Shown here in pieces: positions 1 through 9,104 of a DNA stretch of 64,000 nucleotides (the first letter of the stretch is position 1; each line of letters starts with the position of its first letter). Below the pieces are notes generated by a model that was not told the DNA's origin, did not search any database, and saw only the letters and a program-made list of their open reading frames with translations. The position numbers and the translations under genes were made by a program. The DNA comes from Ensifer sp. IC3342 (lineage in GTDB: Bacteria; Pseudomonadota; Alphaproteobacteria; Rhizobiales; Rhizobiaceae): contig NZ_JADYVE010000001.1 in NCBI RefSeq assembly GCF_020193655.1, positions 1,116,001 to 1,180,000 on the forward strand, in the 5' to 3' direction.

Positions 1-2194
1 TGGCGTGGAACTGGTGCGTGCGCACCATGGTCGCAAGTGTCTTGCCGGCCCGGTCCGCATCGCGAATGAACTTGGCGTGCCGGACCTGATCCTCGAGCGC
101 CACCGAAAGAAGATAGGGCTGATAATGCAGCCGCACATAAGCCTCGCGGTCCGTCTTCGACCAATCGGTCAGCGCCTCCTCCAGCATGTGGGCCGCGTGT
201 TTTGCCCGCTCCTTTCGGGACAACTCCGAGAAGCCGCCGGAGAGCAGAAGCTCGGTCTCGTAGTAGAGCGTGCGCAGCAATTGCCCCTTCCAGCCGTTCC
301 ACACGCCAGGCCCCACCGCCCGGATGTCGCAGACCGTCAGGATGAGCAGCATTTTCAGGCGATCGAGCGATTGCACGCGTTCAGCGAAATCGACGATGGT
401 CTTGCGATCGTTGAGGTCGCGGGTCTGGGCCACCATCGACATGGTGAGATGCTCCTCGACCAGCCAGACCACGGTTTCGGTCTGCTTCGGAGAAAGCCCC
501 AAACGCGGGCAGAGCTTGCGGGCCACCTTGGCGCCGGCGACCGAGTGGTCCTCCGGCCGGCCCTTGGCGATGTCGTGCAGCAGCACGGCGACATAGAGAG
601 CCTCGCGGTCCTCGATGCCCGGCATCAGCGTCGCCGAAAGCGGATGCGCCTCCTCCTCGATGCCCCGTTCGACCCGCGAGAGAATATCGACCGTGCGCAG
701 CAGATGCTCATCCACCGTATAGTGATGATACATGTTGAACTGCATCATCGACACGATCTTGCCGAAATCCGGGATGAAGCGGCCGAGGACGCCGGACTCG
801 TTCATGCGTCTCAGGATCAGTTCCGGATTGCGCCTGGACGTCAGGATCGAGAGGAACAGCCTGTTGGCTTCCTCATCTTCCCGCAGTTGCGGCGTGATCA
901 GGCTCAGCGAGCGGGTCACTTGCTTTAGCGCGGCCGGATGGAACTCCAGACCGTTTATGTCGGCGACGTGGAAGAGCCGTAGCAGGTTTACCGGATCGCG
1001 CTTGAAGACATCTGGGCTCGAAAGCGTGATGCGTCCGCCGTCGTCGACGAAGTCGAGCGTGCCGGCGATCTTGCGGGTGCGATGCTTGAACCGGCTGATC
1101 ACCCCGGAAATTCCCGGTGCGTCCTTCGCCTGCTGGTCTTCGAGCGCCGCGCAGAAGATGCGCGTCAAATCACCCACGTCCTTGGCGACGAGGAAGTAGT
1201 GCTTCATGAAGCGCTCGACGGCCGAGAGCCCGGGATGATCGTGATAGCCAAGCGCCTCGGCGATCTCGCGCTGTATGTCGAAGGAGAGCCGCTCTTCCGC
1301 CTTGCCCGTCAGGAAATGCATGTGGCAACGCACTGCCCAGAGGAAATCCTCCGATTTCTGGAAAAGTTTGTATTCCTGCCGCGAGAGGACGCCGAGCTTG
1401 ACGAGATCGGCCGAGTCCTTGACCCGGTAGAAATACTTGGCGATCCAGAACAGCGTGTGCAGGTCACGGAGTCCGCCCTTGCCTTCCTTGATGTTCGGCT
1501 CGACGAGGTAGCGCGTGTCGCCCGCCTTGCGATGGCGCTGGTCGCGTTCGGCGAGCTTGGCGGCAATGAAATCGGGACCGGTGTTCCGGACGATCTCGTG
1601 GTCGAAGCGCGTTTCGAGTTCGTTCGCCAGCGCCTCGGAACCGCAGATGTAGCGGCATTCAAGGATCGCCGTGCGAATTGTCATGTCGGCGCGTGACAGC
1701 CGGATGCATTCCTCGATCGTACGCGTCGCATGACCGACCTTGAAGCCCAGGTCCCAGAGGATATAGAGCATGAACTCGATCGCGGGCTCCGCCCATACCG
1801 CCTTTTTTGCGGGCAGCAGGAAGAGAAGGTCGATGTCCGACCCCGGCGCCAAAGTTCCGCGTCCGTAGCCGCCGACGGCCGTCACCGCGATGCGAGACGC
1901 CGGCGGCGCCTTCGCCGCGTCGAAAACCTCGTTCAGCACGAAATCATGCAGGAGGGTGATGAGCTGGTCCTGGAGCCAGGAGATGCGTTCGGCGCATTTG
2001 ATCCCGGCGCCGTCGGCGGCAAGCAGTTCGCGCGCCTTGGCGCGGCCCGCAAGATTGGCCTGCTTGAATGCGGTAAGCAGCGCCTGACGCATCGGTTCTC
2101 GCTGCTCCGCATGAGCAGAGGCGATGAAGCTGCATTTCGCTCTGAGCGCCGCAACATCGAGAATTTCGGGAAAGGAAGTTTCGTGTCTGGCCAT
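1..2194 (-). CDS. glnD: Bifunctional PII uridylyltransferase/uridylyl-removing enzyme GlnD (3' end outside the window)
   Basis: GlnD uridylylates and de-uridylylates PII proteins (GlnB/GlnK) in response to glutamine and so sets the nitrogen status signal in the cytoplasm. The reading frame runs off the left edge, so about 731 N-terminal residues of a protein usually near 950 are present. Visible are the nucleotidyltransferase motif [19 protein letters not shown] (about residues 100-120) and the HD-domain motif [14 protein letters not shown]. The C-terminal ACT domains lie beyond the edge. I placed the start at MARHETSF, where rhizobial GlnD proteins begin as I remember them. An in-frame ATG at 2242 adds 16 residues and has a better ribosome binding site (AGGAG, 9 bases before the ATG), so it may be the true start. 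mutS lies upstream on the same strand, about 250 bp away. Confidence 0.95.
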   Translation of the reverse strand, partial: MARHETSFPEILDVAALRAKCSFIASAHAEQREPMRQALLTAFKQANLAGRAKARELLAADGAGIKCAERISWLQDQLITLLHDFVLNEVFDAAKAPPASRIAVTAVGGYGRGTLAPGSDIDLLFLLPAKKAVWAEPAIEFMLYILWDLGFKVGHATRTIEECIRLSRADMTIRTAILECRYICGSEALANELETRFDHEIVRNTGPDFIAAKLAERDQRHRKAGDTRYLVEPNIKEGKGGLRDLHTLFWIAKYFYRVKDSADLVKLGVLSRQEYKLFQKSEDFLWAVRCHMHFLTGKAEERLSFDIQREIAEALGYHDHPGLSAVERFMKHYFLVAKDVGDLTRIFCAALEDQQAKDAPGISGVISRFKHRTRKIAGTLDFVDDGGRITLSSPDVFKRDPVNLLRLFHVADINGLEFHPAALKQVTRSLSLITPQLREDEEANRLFLSILTSRRNPELILRRMNESGVLGRFIPDFGKIVSMMQFNMYHHYTVDEHLLRTVDILSRVERGIEEEAHPLSATLMPGIEDREALYVAVLLHDIAKGRPEDHSVAGAKVARKLCPRLGLSPKQTETVVWLVEEHLTMSMVAQTRDLNDRKTIVDFAERVQSLDRLKMLLILTVCDIRAVGPGVWNGWKGQLLRTLYYETELLLSGGFSELSRKERAKHAAHMLEEALTDWSKTDREAYVRLHYQPYLLSVALEDQVRHAKFIRDADRAGKTLATMVRTHQFHA

Positions 2195-2318
2195 GAAGTG
2201 CCGAGGGGCGTCCTGTCCGACTGGTTGAGTAATCCGCTGCATCTGCCAGCGCTCCTGCATGTCGCCGTGGACCGGCCGGAAACATGCAGCATTTCAAAAT
2301 GCCACGTCCTTTGCGCGC

Positions 2319-2361
2319 CTACTGCGACGTTTGCGCGTCTGAAAGACGCACGGCGGTGTAG
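2319..2361. repeat. Dispersed palindromic element (copy 1) between glnD and mutS
   Basis: An imperfect inverted repeat centred on GCGCGTCT-GAA-AGACGCAC, with outer arms CTACTGCG and GGTGTAG. It is preceded by the block AACATGCAGCATTTCAAAA. Related copies lie near 9003, 15042, 31121, 38351 and 63785. The copy sits in the 2195-2489 gap, which otherwise holds only the possible extended 5' end of glnD and its leader. Confidence 0.6.
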
Positions 2362-2489
2362 ACGACACGCGGCGCTGTATAGCCTTTCTATCCCGCGAAT
2401 AACAGGAAAAATCGGCTGGCAGCGCCGCGCGGCTTTTCAGACGCTGCAGTACTTTGAGTTGGCGCATGCAATAGCCGGTCCAAGCACGG

Positions 2490-5237
2490 TCAGCGGGCGG
2501 CGGCCAGTTGTTTCTTCAGCGAATAGAGGGCGTCAAGGGCGTCGCGCGGCGTCATGTCGTCGGGATTGAGCGCCTTCAGCGCCTCCTCGACCTTCGAAGG
2601 CCCGGCCCTCGCCGATTCCTCGCGCCGTATCGCCACCTGGAAAAGCGGCAGGTCGTCGATCAGCTGACTTGCCGGGTTCTTGCGGTCGGCGTCCTCGAGT
2701 TTGGCAAGCACATCCTTGGCGCGCGCGACGACCGACGCCGGCAGACCCGCAAGCCGCGCCACCTGGATCCCGTAGGATCGGTCGGCAGCGCCGGGGCCGA
2801 CCTCGTGCAGAAAGATCACGTCGCCGTCCCATTCCTTGACCCGCATCGTCGCGTTCGAGAGCCGGCCAAGCTTTTCGGAAAGCACGGTCAGCTCATGGAA
2901 ATGGGTGGCGAAGAGCCCGCGGCAACGATTGACCTCGTGCAGGTGCTCGACCGCGGCCCAGGCAATCGACAGGCCGTCGAAGGTGGCGGTGCCGCGGCCG
3001 ATTTCGTCGAGGATCACCAGCGAGCGGTCCGTCGCCTGGTTGAGGATCGCCGCGGTTTCGACCATCTCGACCATGAAGGTCGAGCGGCCGCGGGCGAGAT
3101 CGTCGGACGCGCCAACGCGAGAGAAGAGACGGTCGACAACGCCGATATGCGCCGCCGCTGCCGGGACGAACGATCCCATCTGCGCCATGATCGCAATCAG
3201 CGCATTCTGGCGCAGGAAGGTCGATTTACCGCCCATGTTGGGACCGGTGAGCAGCCAGATCGCCCCGCCCTCGTAACCGTCCGGCGGCGAGAGGTCACAG
3301 CCGTTGGCAACGAAGGCGTTGGCCGCCTGGCGCCGGAGCGCCTGCTCGACGACCGGATGGCGCCCGCCGTCGATCGCGAACATCCGCGAGCGGTCGACGA
3401 CAGGGCGCGCATAGTTCTGCTCTTCGGCAAGGACGGCGAGGCCAGTCGAGACATCGAGCGTTGCAAGCGCCAGCGCCGCCGCCTTGATTGTCTCGGCATG
3501 CGCGACGACCTCGCCCGCCATTGCCTCGAACGCTTCGAGCTCGATCGCAAGGGCCCGGTCCGCCGCGTTGGCGATCTTGGTTTCGAGCTCCGCGAGCTCG
3601 GTCGTCGTGAACCGCATGGCATTTGCCATGGTCTGGCGGTGTATGAAGCGCGCGCGTCCTGCGTCCGTGTCGGTCATCGCGCCGGCATTTCCCGCAGTCA
3701 CCTCGATGAAATAACCAAGCACGTTGTTGTGCTTGATCTTCAGCGATTTGATCCCCGTTTCGTCGCAATATTGCAATTGCAGGCTCGCGATCACACGGCG
3801 CGACTGGTCGCGCAACGCTCGCATTTCATCGAGTTCGTCATGCGCTCCTTCGCGCACGAAGCCGCCGTCGCGCTTCAAGAGCGGGAGTTCTTCCGCGAGC
3901 ATTGACTCCAGTCTCGCGAGCAACGCCTCCGGCAATGCCTTGATCGCGGCATGCGCCTCGGTCAGTTCTGTCGAGAGGCTGCCGCTCGACAACAGCGTCG
4001 ATATCGTCTCCGCGGCCCGAAGCCCGGCTTTTATCGCTCCAAGATCACGCGGACCGCCGCGGCCGAGCGCCAGCCGCGACAGCGCGCGCGGCATATCGGG
4101 CGCGCGCCGCAAGGCGTCGCGCAGGTCCGTCGCAAAACTCGGCTGGTCGGCGAGGACCTCGATCGAATCGAGCCGGATGTTGATCCGATCGGGATCGGTC
4201 AGCGGCGACATCAGCCGCTCCGCGAGAAGCCGTGCACCACCGCTCGTCACCGTCCGGTCGAGGGCTCGGAGCAACGTTCCCTCGCGCGCGCCGGAAAGCG
4301 TCTTCACCAGTTCGAGGTTGGCGCGGGTCGCCGGATCGATGAAGAGCGTCGAGGCGACGCTTTCCCGCTCAGGAATCCCGAGCGCCGGGCGTTCGGCAAG
4401 CTGGGTCTTCTCGACATAGGAGATCGCCGCCGAGGCCGCCGCGAGTTCGGCGCGCGAAAAGCTGCCGAAGCCGTCGAGCGTCTTCACGCCATAATAGCGG
4501 GCGATGCGGCCTTCCGCCGTCGCACTGTCGAACAATACGGCCGGCTGCGGCACCGCGACCCGGCCGAGCACGTCGAAGACCGGCCGAAGCTCCGGATCGT
4601 GAAAGACGGTATCCGGCAGGATCAATTCACGCGGCTCGATGCGCAATATATCCGCGAGCAAGCGGCCCTCGGCCGTCTCGGCAAGGCGGAAAATGCCGGT
4701 CGATATATCGATCCAGGCGAGCGCATAGGCCGGTTCCGAGCCGCTGCGGATGCGGGCAAGCGCCATCAGATAATTTGATTCTGCCGGCGAAAGCAGCTTG
4801 TCCTCGGTGATCGTTCCCGGCGTCACCAGCCGGACAACGTCGCGGCGCACGACCGACTTGCTGCCCCGCTTCTTCGCTTCGGCCGGATCCTCGACCTGCT
4901 CGCAGACGGCGACCCTAAAACCGAGGGCGATCAGCTTCTGCAGGTAGTCGTCGGCCGCGTGAACCGGCACGCCGCACATCGGGATCTCCTGGCCCAAGTG
5001 CTGGCCGCGCTTCGTCAGCGTGATCCCGAGCGCGCGCGAGGCTTCGACCGCATCCTGGAAGAACAGCTCGTAGAAGTCGCCCATCCGGTAGAACAACAGC
5101 GAATCCGGATTGTTCGCCTTGATCTCGATGTACTGCTCCATCATCGGAGTCGCGGTGGAGCGGCTCTCCTCGCTTGCCAGATCGGACACGGATAGGACAT
5201 CGCCCGTGCGGCTCGATGGGTCTGTCACGAAATTCAT
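2490..5237 (-). CDS. mutS: DNA mismatch repair ATPase MutS
   Basis: MutS binds base mismatches and small loops as a clamp and recruits MutL to start repair. The 915-residue protein is slightly longer than E. coli MutS because of an N-terminal extension of about 30 residues before the conserved MMEQYIEIK block. The mismatch-contacting Phe-x-Glu lies in MGDFYELFF. The ATPase has Walker [10 protein letters not shown] near residues 665-673 and Walker [12 protein letters not shown] with the Asp near 744. The C-terminus contains the ATHFHELT helix. The first Met (5237) is used. An internal Met of MMEQYIE is possible but would remove little. The gene diverges from tme across about 100 bp. Confidence 0.97.
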   Translation of the reverse strand: MNFVTDPSSRTGDVLSVSDLASEESRSTATPMMEQYIEIKANNPDSLLFYRMGDFYELFFQDAVEASRALGITLTKRGQHLGQEIPMCGVPVHAADDYLQKLIALGFRVAVCEQVEDPAEAKKRGSKSVVRRDVVRLVTPGTITEDKLLSPAESNYLMALARIRSGSEPAYALAWIDISTGIFRLAETAEGRLLADILRIEPRELILPDTVFHDPELRPVFDVLGRVAVPQPAVLFDSATAEGRIARYYGVKTLDGFGSFSRAELAAASAAISYVEKTQLAERPALGIPERESVASTLFIDPATRANLELVKTLSGAREGTLLRALDRTVTSGGARLLAERLMSPLTDPDRINIRLDSIEVLADQPSFATDLRDALRRAPDMPRALSRLALGRGGPRDLGAIKAGLRAAETISTLLSSGSLSTELTEAHAAIKALPEALLARLESMLAEELPLLKRDGGFVREGAHDELDEMRALRDQSRRVIASLQLQYCDETGIKSLKIKHNNVLGYFIEVTAGNAGAMTDTDAGRARFIHRQTMANAMRFTTTELAELETKIANAADRALAIELEAFEAMAGEVVAHAETIKAAALALATLDVSTGLAVLAEEQNYARPVVDRSRMFAIDGGRHPVVEQALRRQAANAFVANGCDLSPPDGYEGGAIWLLTGPNMGGKSTFLRQNALIAIMAQMGSFVPAAAAHIGVVDRLFSRVGASDDLARGRSTFMVEMVETAAILNQATDRSLVILDEIGRGTATFDGLSIAWAAVEHLHEVNRCRGLFATHFHELTVLSEKLGRLSNATMRVKEWDGDVIFLHEVGPGAADRSYGIQVARLAGLPASVVARAKDVLAKLEDADRKNPASQLIDDLPLFQVAIRREESARAGPSKVEEALKALNPDDMTPRDALDALYSLKKQLAAAR

Positions 5238-5339
5238 GATTGTTCCAAAAAAAGAGATGTCACACTATCCGCAAGCATTTATAGACGACAATAACAAAGA
5301 GGCTGACCTCGGCGGTCGCCCACAGGAGGTTGAGGAAAC

Positions 5340-7625
5340 ATGCCGGCTACCGACAAGACCGACCGCACGATGACGAGCGTCACCGCCCAGGAAGCGCTCG
5401 ACTTCCACTCACAAGGTCGGCCCGGAAAACTGGAGATCGCCCCGACAAAGGCGATGGCGACGCAGCGCGATCTGTCGCTCGCCTACTCGCCCGGCGTCGC
5501 CGTGCCCGTGAAGGCGATCGCCGAGGACCCTGCAACCGCCTATGACTACACGACGCGCGGCAACATGGTGGCGGTGATTTCCAACGGTACGGCGATCCTC
5601 GGCCTCGGCAATCTCGGTGCGCTTGCCTCGAAGCCGGTCATGGAAGGCAAGTCGGTCCTGTTCAAGCGATTCGCCGACGTCGATTCGATCGACCTCGAAG
5701 TCGATACGGAGAATGTCGACGAATTCGTCAACTGCGTGCGCTTTCTCGGCCCGTCTTTCGGAGGCATCAACCTCGAGGACATCAAGGCGCCGGACTGTTT
5801 CATCATCGAGCAGCGGCTGCGCGAGGTCATGGACATTCCCGTGTTCCATGACGACCAGCATGGCACCGCGATCATCGCCGCCGCCGGCTTGATCAATGCG
5901 CTGACGCTCACCGGCCGTGACTTCAAGACGACCAGGCTCGTCTGCAACGGCGCGGGCGCTGCAGCCATCGCCTGTATCGAGCTCATCAAGGCGATGGGTT
6001 TCAACGGGGAAAACGTCATTCTCTGCGATACCAAGGGCGTGATCTACAAGGGTCGCACGGACGGGATGAACCAGTGGAAGTCCGCACACGCGGTCGATAC
6101 CGACCGCCGGACGCTGGCCGAGGCGCTGGACGGCGCTGACGTGTTCTTCGGACTGTCGGCAAAGGGTGCGCTTTCGACGGAGATGGTGCTTTCGATGGCG
6201 CCGAAACCGATCATCTTCGCCATGGCCAATCCGGATCCCGAAATCACGCCGGAGGAAGTCGCCCGCATCCGCGACGACGCGATCGTCGCGACCGGTCGTT
6301 CCGACTACCCGAATCAGGTCAACAACGTTCTCGGCTTCCCCTATATCTTCCGCGGCGCGCTCGACGTGCGCGCCTCTACAATCAACGACGCCATGAAGAT
6401 CGCCGCGGCAGAGGCGCTTGCGAGCCTTGCGAAGGAAGACGTGCCGGATGACGTCGCCGCCGCCTACCAGGGCAACCGGCCACGCTTCGGACCACAATAC
6501 ATCATTCCCGTTCCCTTCGATCCGCGCCTCATCTCGGCGATCCCGATCGCCGTCGCGAAGGCGGCCATGGAAACAGGCGTCGCGCGCAAGCCGATAACCG
6601 ATCTTGCCGACTATGCGCAGCAGCTTTCGGCGCGGCGCGACCCGATTGCCTCAACGCTGCAGCGCATCTTCGAGCGCGTCCGCCGCCAGCCGAAGCGCAT
6701 CGTCTTTGCCGAAGGCGAGGAAGTGCAGATGATGCGCTCCGCGATCGCCTATGCCAATCAGGCACTCGGCACGGCGATCCTGCTCGGACGCGAGGAGCAG
6801 ATGCGCGAAACCGCCGAGCGGGAAGGCATCGACCTCAACCGCGCCGGCATTCAGATCGTCAACGCACGCCTTTCCAAGCGCGTCGGCGCCTATACCGATT
6901 TTCTCTATGCCCGGCTCCAGCGCAAGGGCTATCTTTTCCGCGACGTGCAGCGGCTGATCAACAACGACCGCAACCATTTCGCCGCCTGCATGGTGGCGCT
7001 CGGCGATGCCGACGGCATGGTGACGGGCCTGACGCGCAATTATTCGACCGCGCTCGAAGACGTGCGCCGCTGCATCGACGCCAAGCCCGGCCACCGGGTC
7101 ATCGGCGTATCGCTCGCACTCTGCCGCGGCCGCACGGTGCTCGTCGCCGACACGGCGGTGCACGACATGCCGACCGCGGAGGAACTGGCCGACATCGCCG
7201 AGGAGGCCGCCGGGCTCGCCAAGCGCCTTGGCTATGTGCCGCGCGTCGCTATGCTTGCCTATTCGACCTTCGGCCACCCGTCGGGCGAACGCTCCGAAAG
7301 GGTGCGCGAGGCGGTGAAGATCCTCGACAGGCGCCGCGTCGACTTCGAATACGACGGCGAGATGGCGGCGGACGTGGCGCTCAATACCCGGGTGATGGAG
7401 CAATATCCGTTCTGCCGGCTTTCCGGCACCGCCAACGTGCTGGTCATGCCGGCGTTCCACTCTGCCTCGATCTCGACCAAGATGCTCCAAGAACTCGGCG
7501 GCTCGACCGTCATCGGCCCGCTGCTCGTCGGCCTCGACAAGTCGGTGCAGATCGCATCCATGTCGGCCAAGGATTCGGATATCGTCAACATGGCCGCAAT
7601 CGCCGCCTACAATGCCGGGACCTGA
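5340..7625 (+). CDS. tme: NADP-dependent malic enzyme with C-terminal phosphotransacetylase-like domain
   Basis: The enzyme decarboxylates malate to pyruvate and supplies NADPH. In Sinorhizobium the NADP enzyme is named tme and the separate NAD enzyme dme. The 761-residue protein is a fusion: malic enzyme at about residues 1-430 (VFHDDQHGTAIIAAAGL, then the Rossmann motif GAGAAAIAC) and a PTA-like domain from about residue 435 (RIVFAEGEE) to the end. The PTA-like part is regarded as regulatory in this family. The start is supported by AGGAGG 11 bases upstream; a second Met lies ten codons later. The context (between mutS and olsB) and length fit Tme better than Dme, but sequence alone does not settle the cofactor. 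Confidence 0.92.
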   Translation: MPATDKTDRTMTSVTAQEALDFHSQGRPGKLEIAPTKAMATQRDLSLAYSPGVAVPVKAIAEDPATAYDYTTRGNMVAVISNGTAILGLGNLGALASKPVMEGKSVLFKRFADVDSIDLEVDTENVDEFVNCVRFLGPSFGGINLEDIKAPDCFIIEQRLREVMDIPVFHDDQHGTAIIAAAGLINALTLTGRDFKTTRLVCNGAGAAAIACIELIKAMGFNGENVILCDTKGVIYKGRTDGMNQWKSAHAVDTDRRTLAEALDGADVFFGLSAKGALSTEMVLSMAPKPIIFAMANPDPEITPEEVARIRDDAIVATGRSDYPNQVNNVLGFPYIFRGALDVRASTINDAMKIAAAEALASLAKEDVPDDVAAAYQGNRPRFGPQYIIPVPFDPRLISAIPIAVAKAAMETGVARKPITDLADYAQQLSARRDPIASTLQRIFERVRRQPKRIVFAEGEEVQMMRSAIAYANQALGTAILLGREEQMRETAEREGIDLNRAGIQIVNARLSKRVGAYTDFLYARLQRKGYLFRDVQRLINNDRNHFAACMVALGDADGMVTGLTRNYSTALEDVRRCIDAKPGHRVIGVSLALCRGRTVLVADTAVHDMPTAEELADIAEEAAGLAKRLGYVPRVAMLAYSTFGHPSGERSERVREAVKILDRRRVDFEYDGEMAADVALNTRVMEQYPFCRLSGTANVLVMPAFHSASISTKMLQELGGSTVIGPLLVGLDKSVQIASMSAKDSDIVNMAAIAAYNAGT

Positions 7626-7984
7626 GGGCCGGGACCTGACGGGCAAGAAGCGGTGCATCGTTTCGAGACAGGCGCTGCATCGGCGGCAAACACTGCTTGG
7701 CGAAACGTACAGCAACGGCACACATATTCTCAATAAAACAAGAGCCCACTTCTCCGGCAAAGGAAGTGGGCTCAATACATTATGGCAGATCCATCGCTTA
7801 GGTCATAAAAATGAGAGGAAATTGATTGCAATATACGCGCCCCCAGACGCATTGCGAATCTTTCCATTTATTTTTTACATTCCTTCGTCATGAAATCCAG
7901 ATCAACCATAGAAATACACTTCACCCTTTCACTAAGGAAAGTCAAACACATACTTAACAACTGGTTAATACTGCAGTCCACTGC
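7626..7984. other. Convergent intergenic region, tme-olsB
   Basis: About 360 bp of relatively AT-rich sequence between convergent genes. Apart from the 11-bp-arm terminator hairpin near 7742-7773 I see no gene, repeat or RNA signature. The short open frame crossing it (from about 7612) has no ribosome binding site and no recognisable motifs. Confidence 0.6.
7742..7773 (-). terminator. Terminator hairpin downstream of olsB (possibly bidirectional)
   Basis: Perfect 11-bp arms GAGCCCACTTC and GAAGTGGGCTC enclose a 10-nt loop. Read on the minus strand the stem is followed by TTGTTTTATT, the usual U-rich tail, so it fits termination of olsB. On the plus strand the tail is weaker (AATACATT), but it may also stop tme transcripts. 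Confidence 0.75.
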
Positions 7985-8875
7985 TCAGGATACGGTCGAA
8001 GCAAATCGCCCGGCGTCCGCGCCGTAGTAGTTGAGGTAGCGGCCGGAAATATTGCTGATCGGCAGCACGATCAGCACATCGGTCGTGCGGAAAGCGTGAT
8101 CCACCACAGCGCCGTCGCCCACCATCGCACCGAGCCGCATGTAGCCCTTGATCAGCGGCGGAAGAGCGGCAAGCGCCTTCTTGGGATTGATCGCTTCGGA
8201 GGGCATCAGGTCCATGGTCCGATGAAGCTCCGGCCGGGCGGAAACCTTCCACTCCCCTTGAGCCAGAACATTGTGGTGCAGGAAGGAGAGTGCCAGTGCA
8301 TGCTCTTCCGGAACGACGCCCGGGAACGAGCCGCATCCGAACATGGCGTCGACGCCGTGCTTCAGCGCGTAGGCCCAATTGCCCTGCCAGAGTAGTTCGA
8401 CGGTGCGCTTCGTCCGATATTCCGGCAGCACGCAGGAACGGCCGAGTTCCATGAAGCGCTTGTCCGGATGGCGCTGCAGCAGTTGGGCGATCGCAAACTC
8501 CGAAGCCGAGTAGAAGCCGCCGGCCCGCTCTGCGACGTCCTGGCGCAACAGTCGGTAGGTGCCGACGATTTGGTCTTCCGTGTCGCCTTCGATCGACGTA
8601 TCGAGAACCAGCAGATGGTCGCAAATCGAATCCCAGCTGTCGACGTCGCGCTTGCGCCGCTCGGCATCCGGCCCCGCCTGCGCCTTCATCTCCTCGACGA
8701 AGACCTTGTAGCGTACCGCCTGTGCAGCATCGACCTCGGCTGCGGAGCGCGCAAGCCGTGTCTCGAGATTGCCGATCCGTCCGAGAACCTCGGTTGCCGG
8801 GGTCGCAATCGTCTTGCGGATGCAAGGCTGTGAAGTGTCGATCACGTTCGCCGAATCCAGAAGTTCGATCGTCAT
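7985..8875 (-). CDS. olsB: L-ornithine N-alpha-acyltransferase OlsB (ornithine lipid synthesis)
   Basis: OlsB transfers a 3-hydroxyacyl chain from acyl carrier protein to ornithine, giving lyso-ornithine lipid. OlsA then adds the second acyl chain. Ornithine lipids replace phospholipids in rhizobial membranes under phosphate limitation. The 296-residue protein has the GNAT-like hemolysin/OlsB fold: RYKVFVEEMKAQ near residue 55, FMELGRSCVLPEYR near 145 and FGCGSFPGV near 180. Its place next to tme matches S. meliloti, where olsB was characterised. No strong ribosome binding site precedes the ATG. A weak PhoB-box-like sequence lies at 8926-8943. Confidence 0.9.
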   Translation of the reverse strand: MTIELLDSANVIDTSQPCIRKTIATPATEVLGRIGNLETRLARSAAEVDAAQAVRYKVFVEEMKAQAGPDAERRKRDVDSWDSICDHLLVLDTSIEGDTEDQIVGTYRLLRQDVAERAGGFYSASEFAIAQLLQRHPDKRFMELGRSCVLPEYRTKRTVELLWQGNWAYALKHGVDAMFGCGSFPGVVPEEHALALSFLHHNVLAQGEWKVSARPELHRTMDLMPSEAINPKKALAALPPLIKGYMRLGAMVGDGAVVDHAFRTTDVLIVLPISNISGRYLNYYGADAGRFASTVS

Positions 8876-8925
8876 CCCGTGTTATCCCGAATCGCTTGTG
8901 CCTGCCGGGCTTAAACCACGTTTCT

Positions 8926-8943
8926 GCAACAAGATAGTGACAC
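8926..8943 (-). promoter_or_regulatory. Weak candidate Pho box upstream of olsB
   Basis: The minus strand reads GTGTCAC-TATC-TTGTTGC. This resembles the two CTGTCAT-type half-sites with a 4-bp spacer bound by PhoB, but only the first half-site is good (5/7). It lies about 50 bp before the olsB start. Known phosphate control of ornithine lipids makes it plausible; the match itself is poor. Confidence 0.25.
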
Positions 8944-9002
8944 GGAGACGGCTTGCAAGCCCGGCACCGCGGGGGTGACTTGCGTGCCGGACCCTGCGTC
9001 GC

Positions 9003-9062
9003 CGCGCGTCTTGTCAGGCGCGCAAAGCACGCTGCGGCACTTTGAATTGCTGCATGCCTTTA
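9003..9062 (-). repeat. Dispersed palindromic element (copy 2), degenerate
   Basis: Read on the minus strand this contains CATGCAGCAATTCAAAGTGC followed by a CGCAGCGTGCTTTGCGCGCC block. That is the same order of motifs as at 2290-2361 and 31100-31140. It lies between the convergent-facing olsB promoter and the end of the hybrid kinase gene. Confidence 0.5.
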
Positions 9063-9104
9063 TCCTTAAATCGGCAGAGATTTAAGCAACCAAGCAGTAG
9101 TTCT

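Noticed and set aside
5-2569. Long plus-strand open frames over glnD
   Set aside because: They lie antisense to a clearly conserved GlnD sequence, have Arg/His-rich composition typical of high-GC shadow frames, and lack ribosome binding sites.
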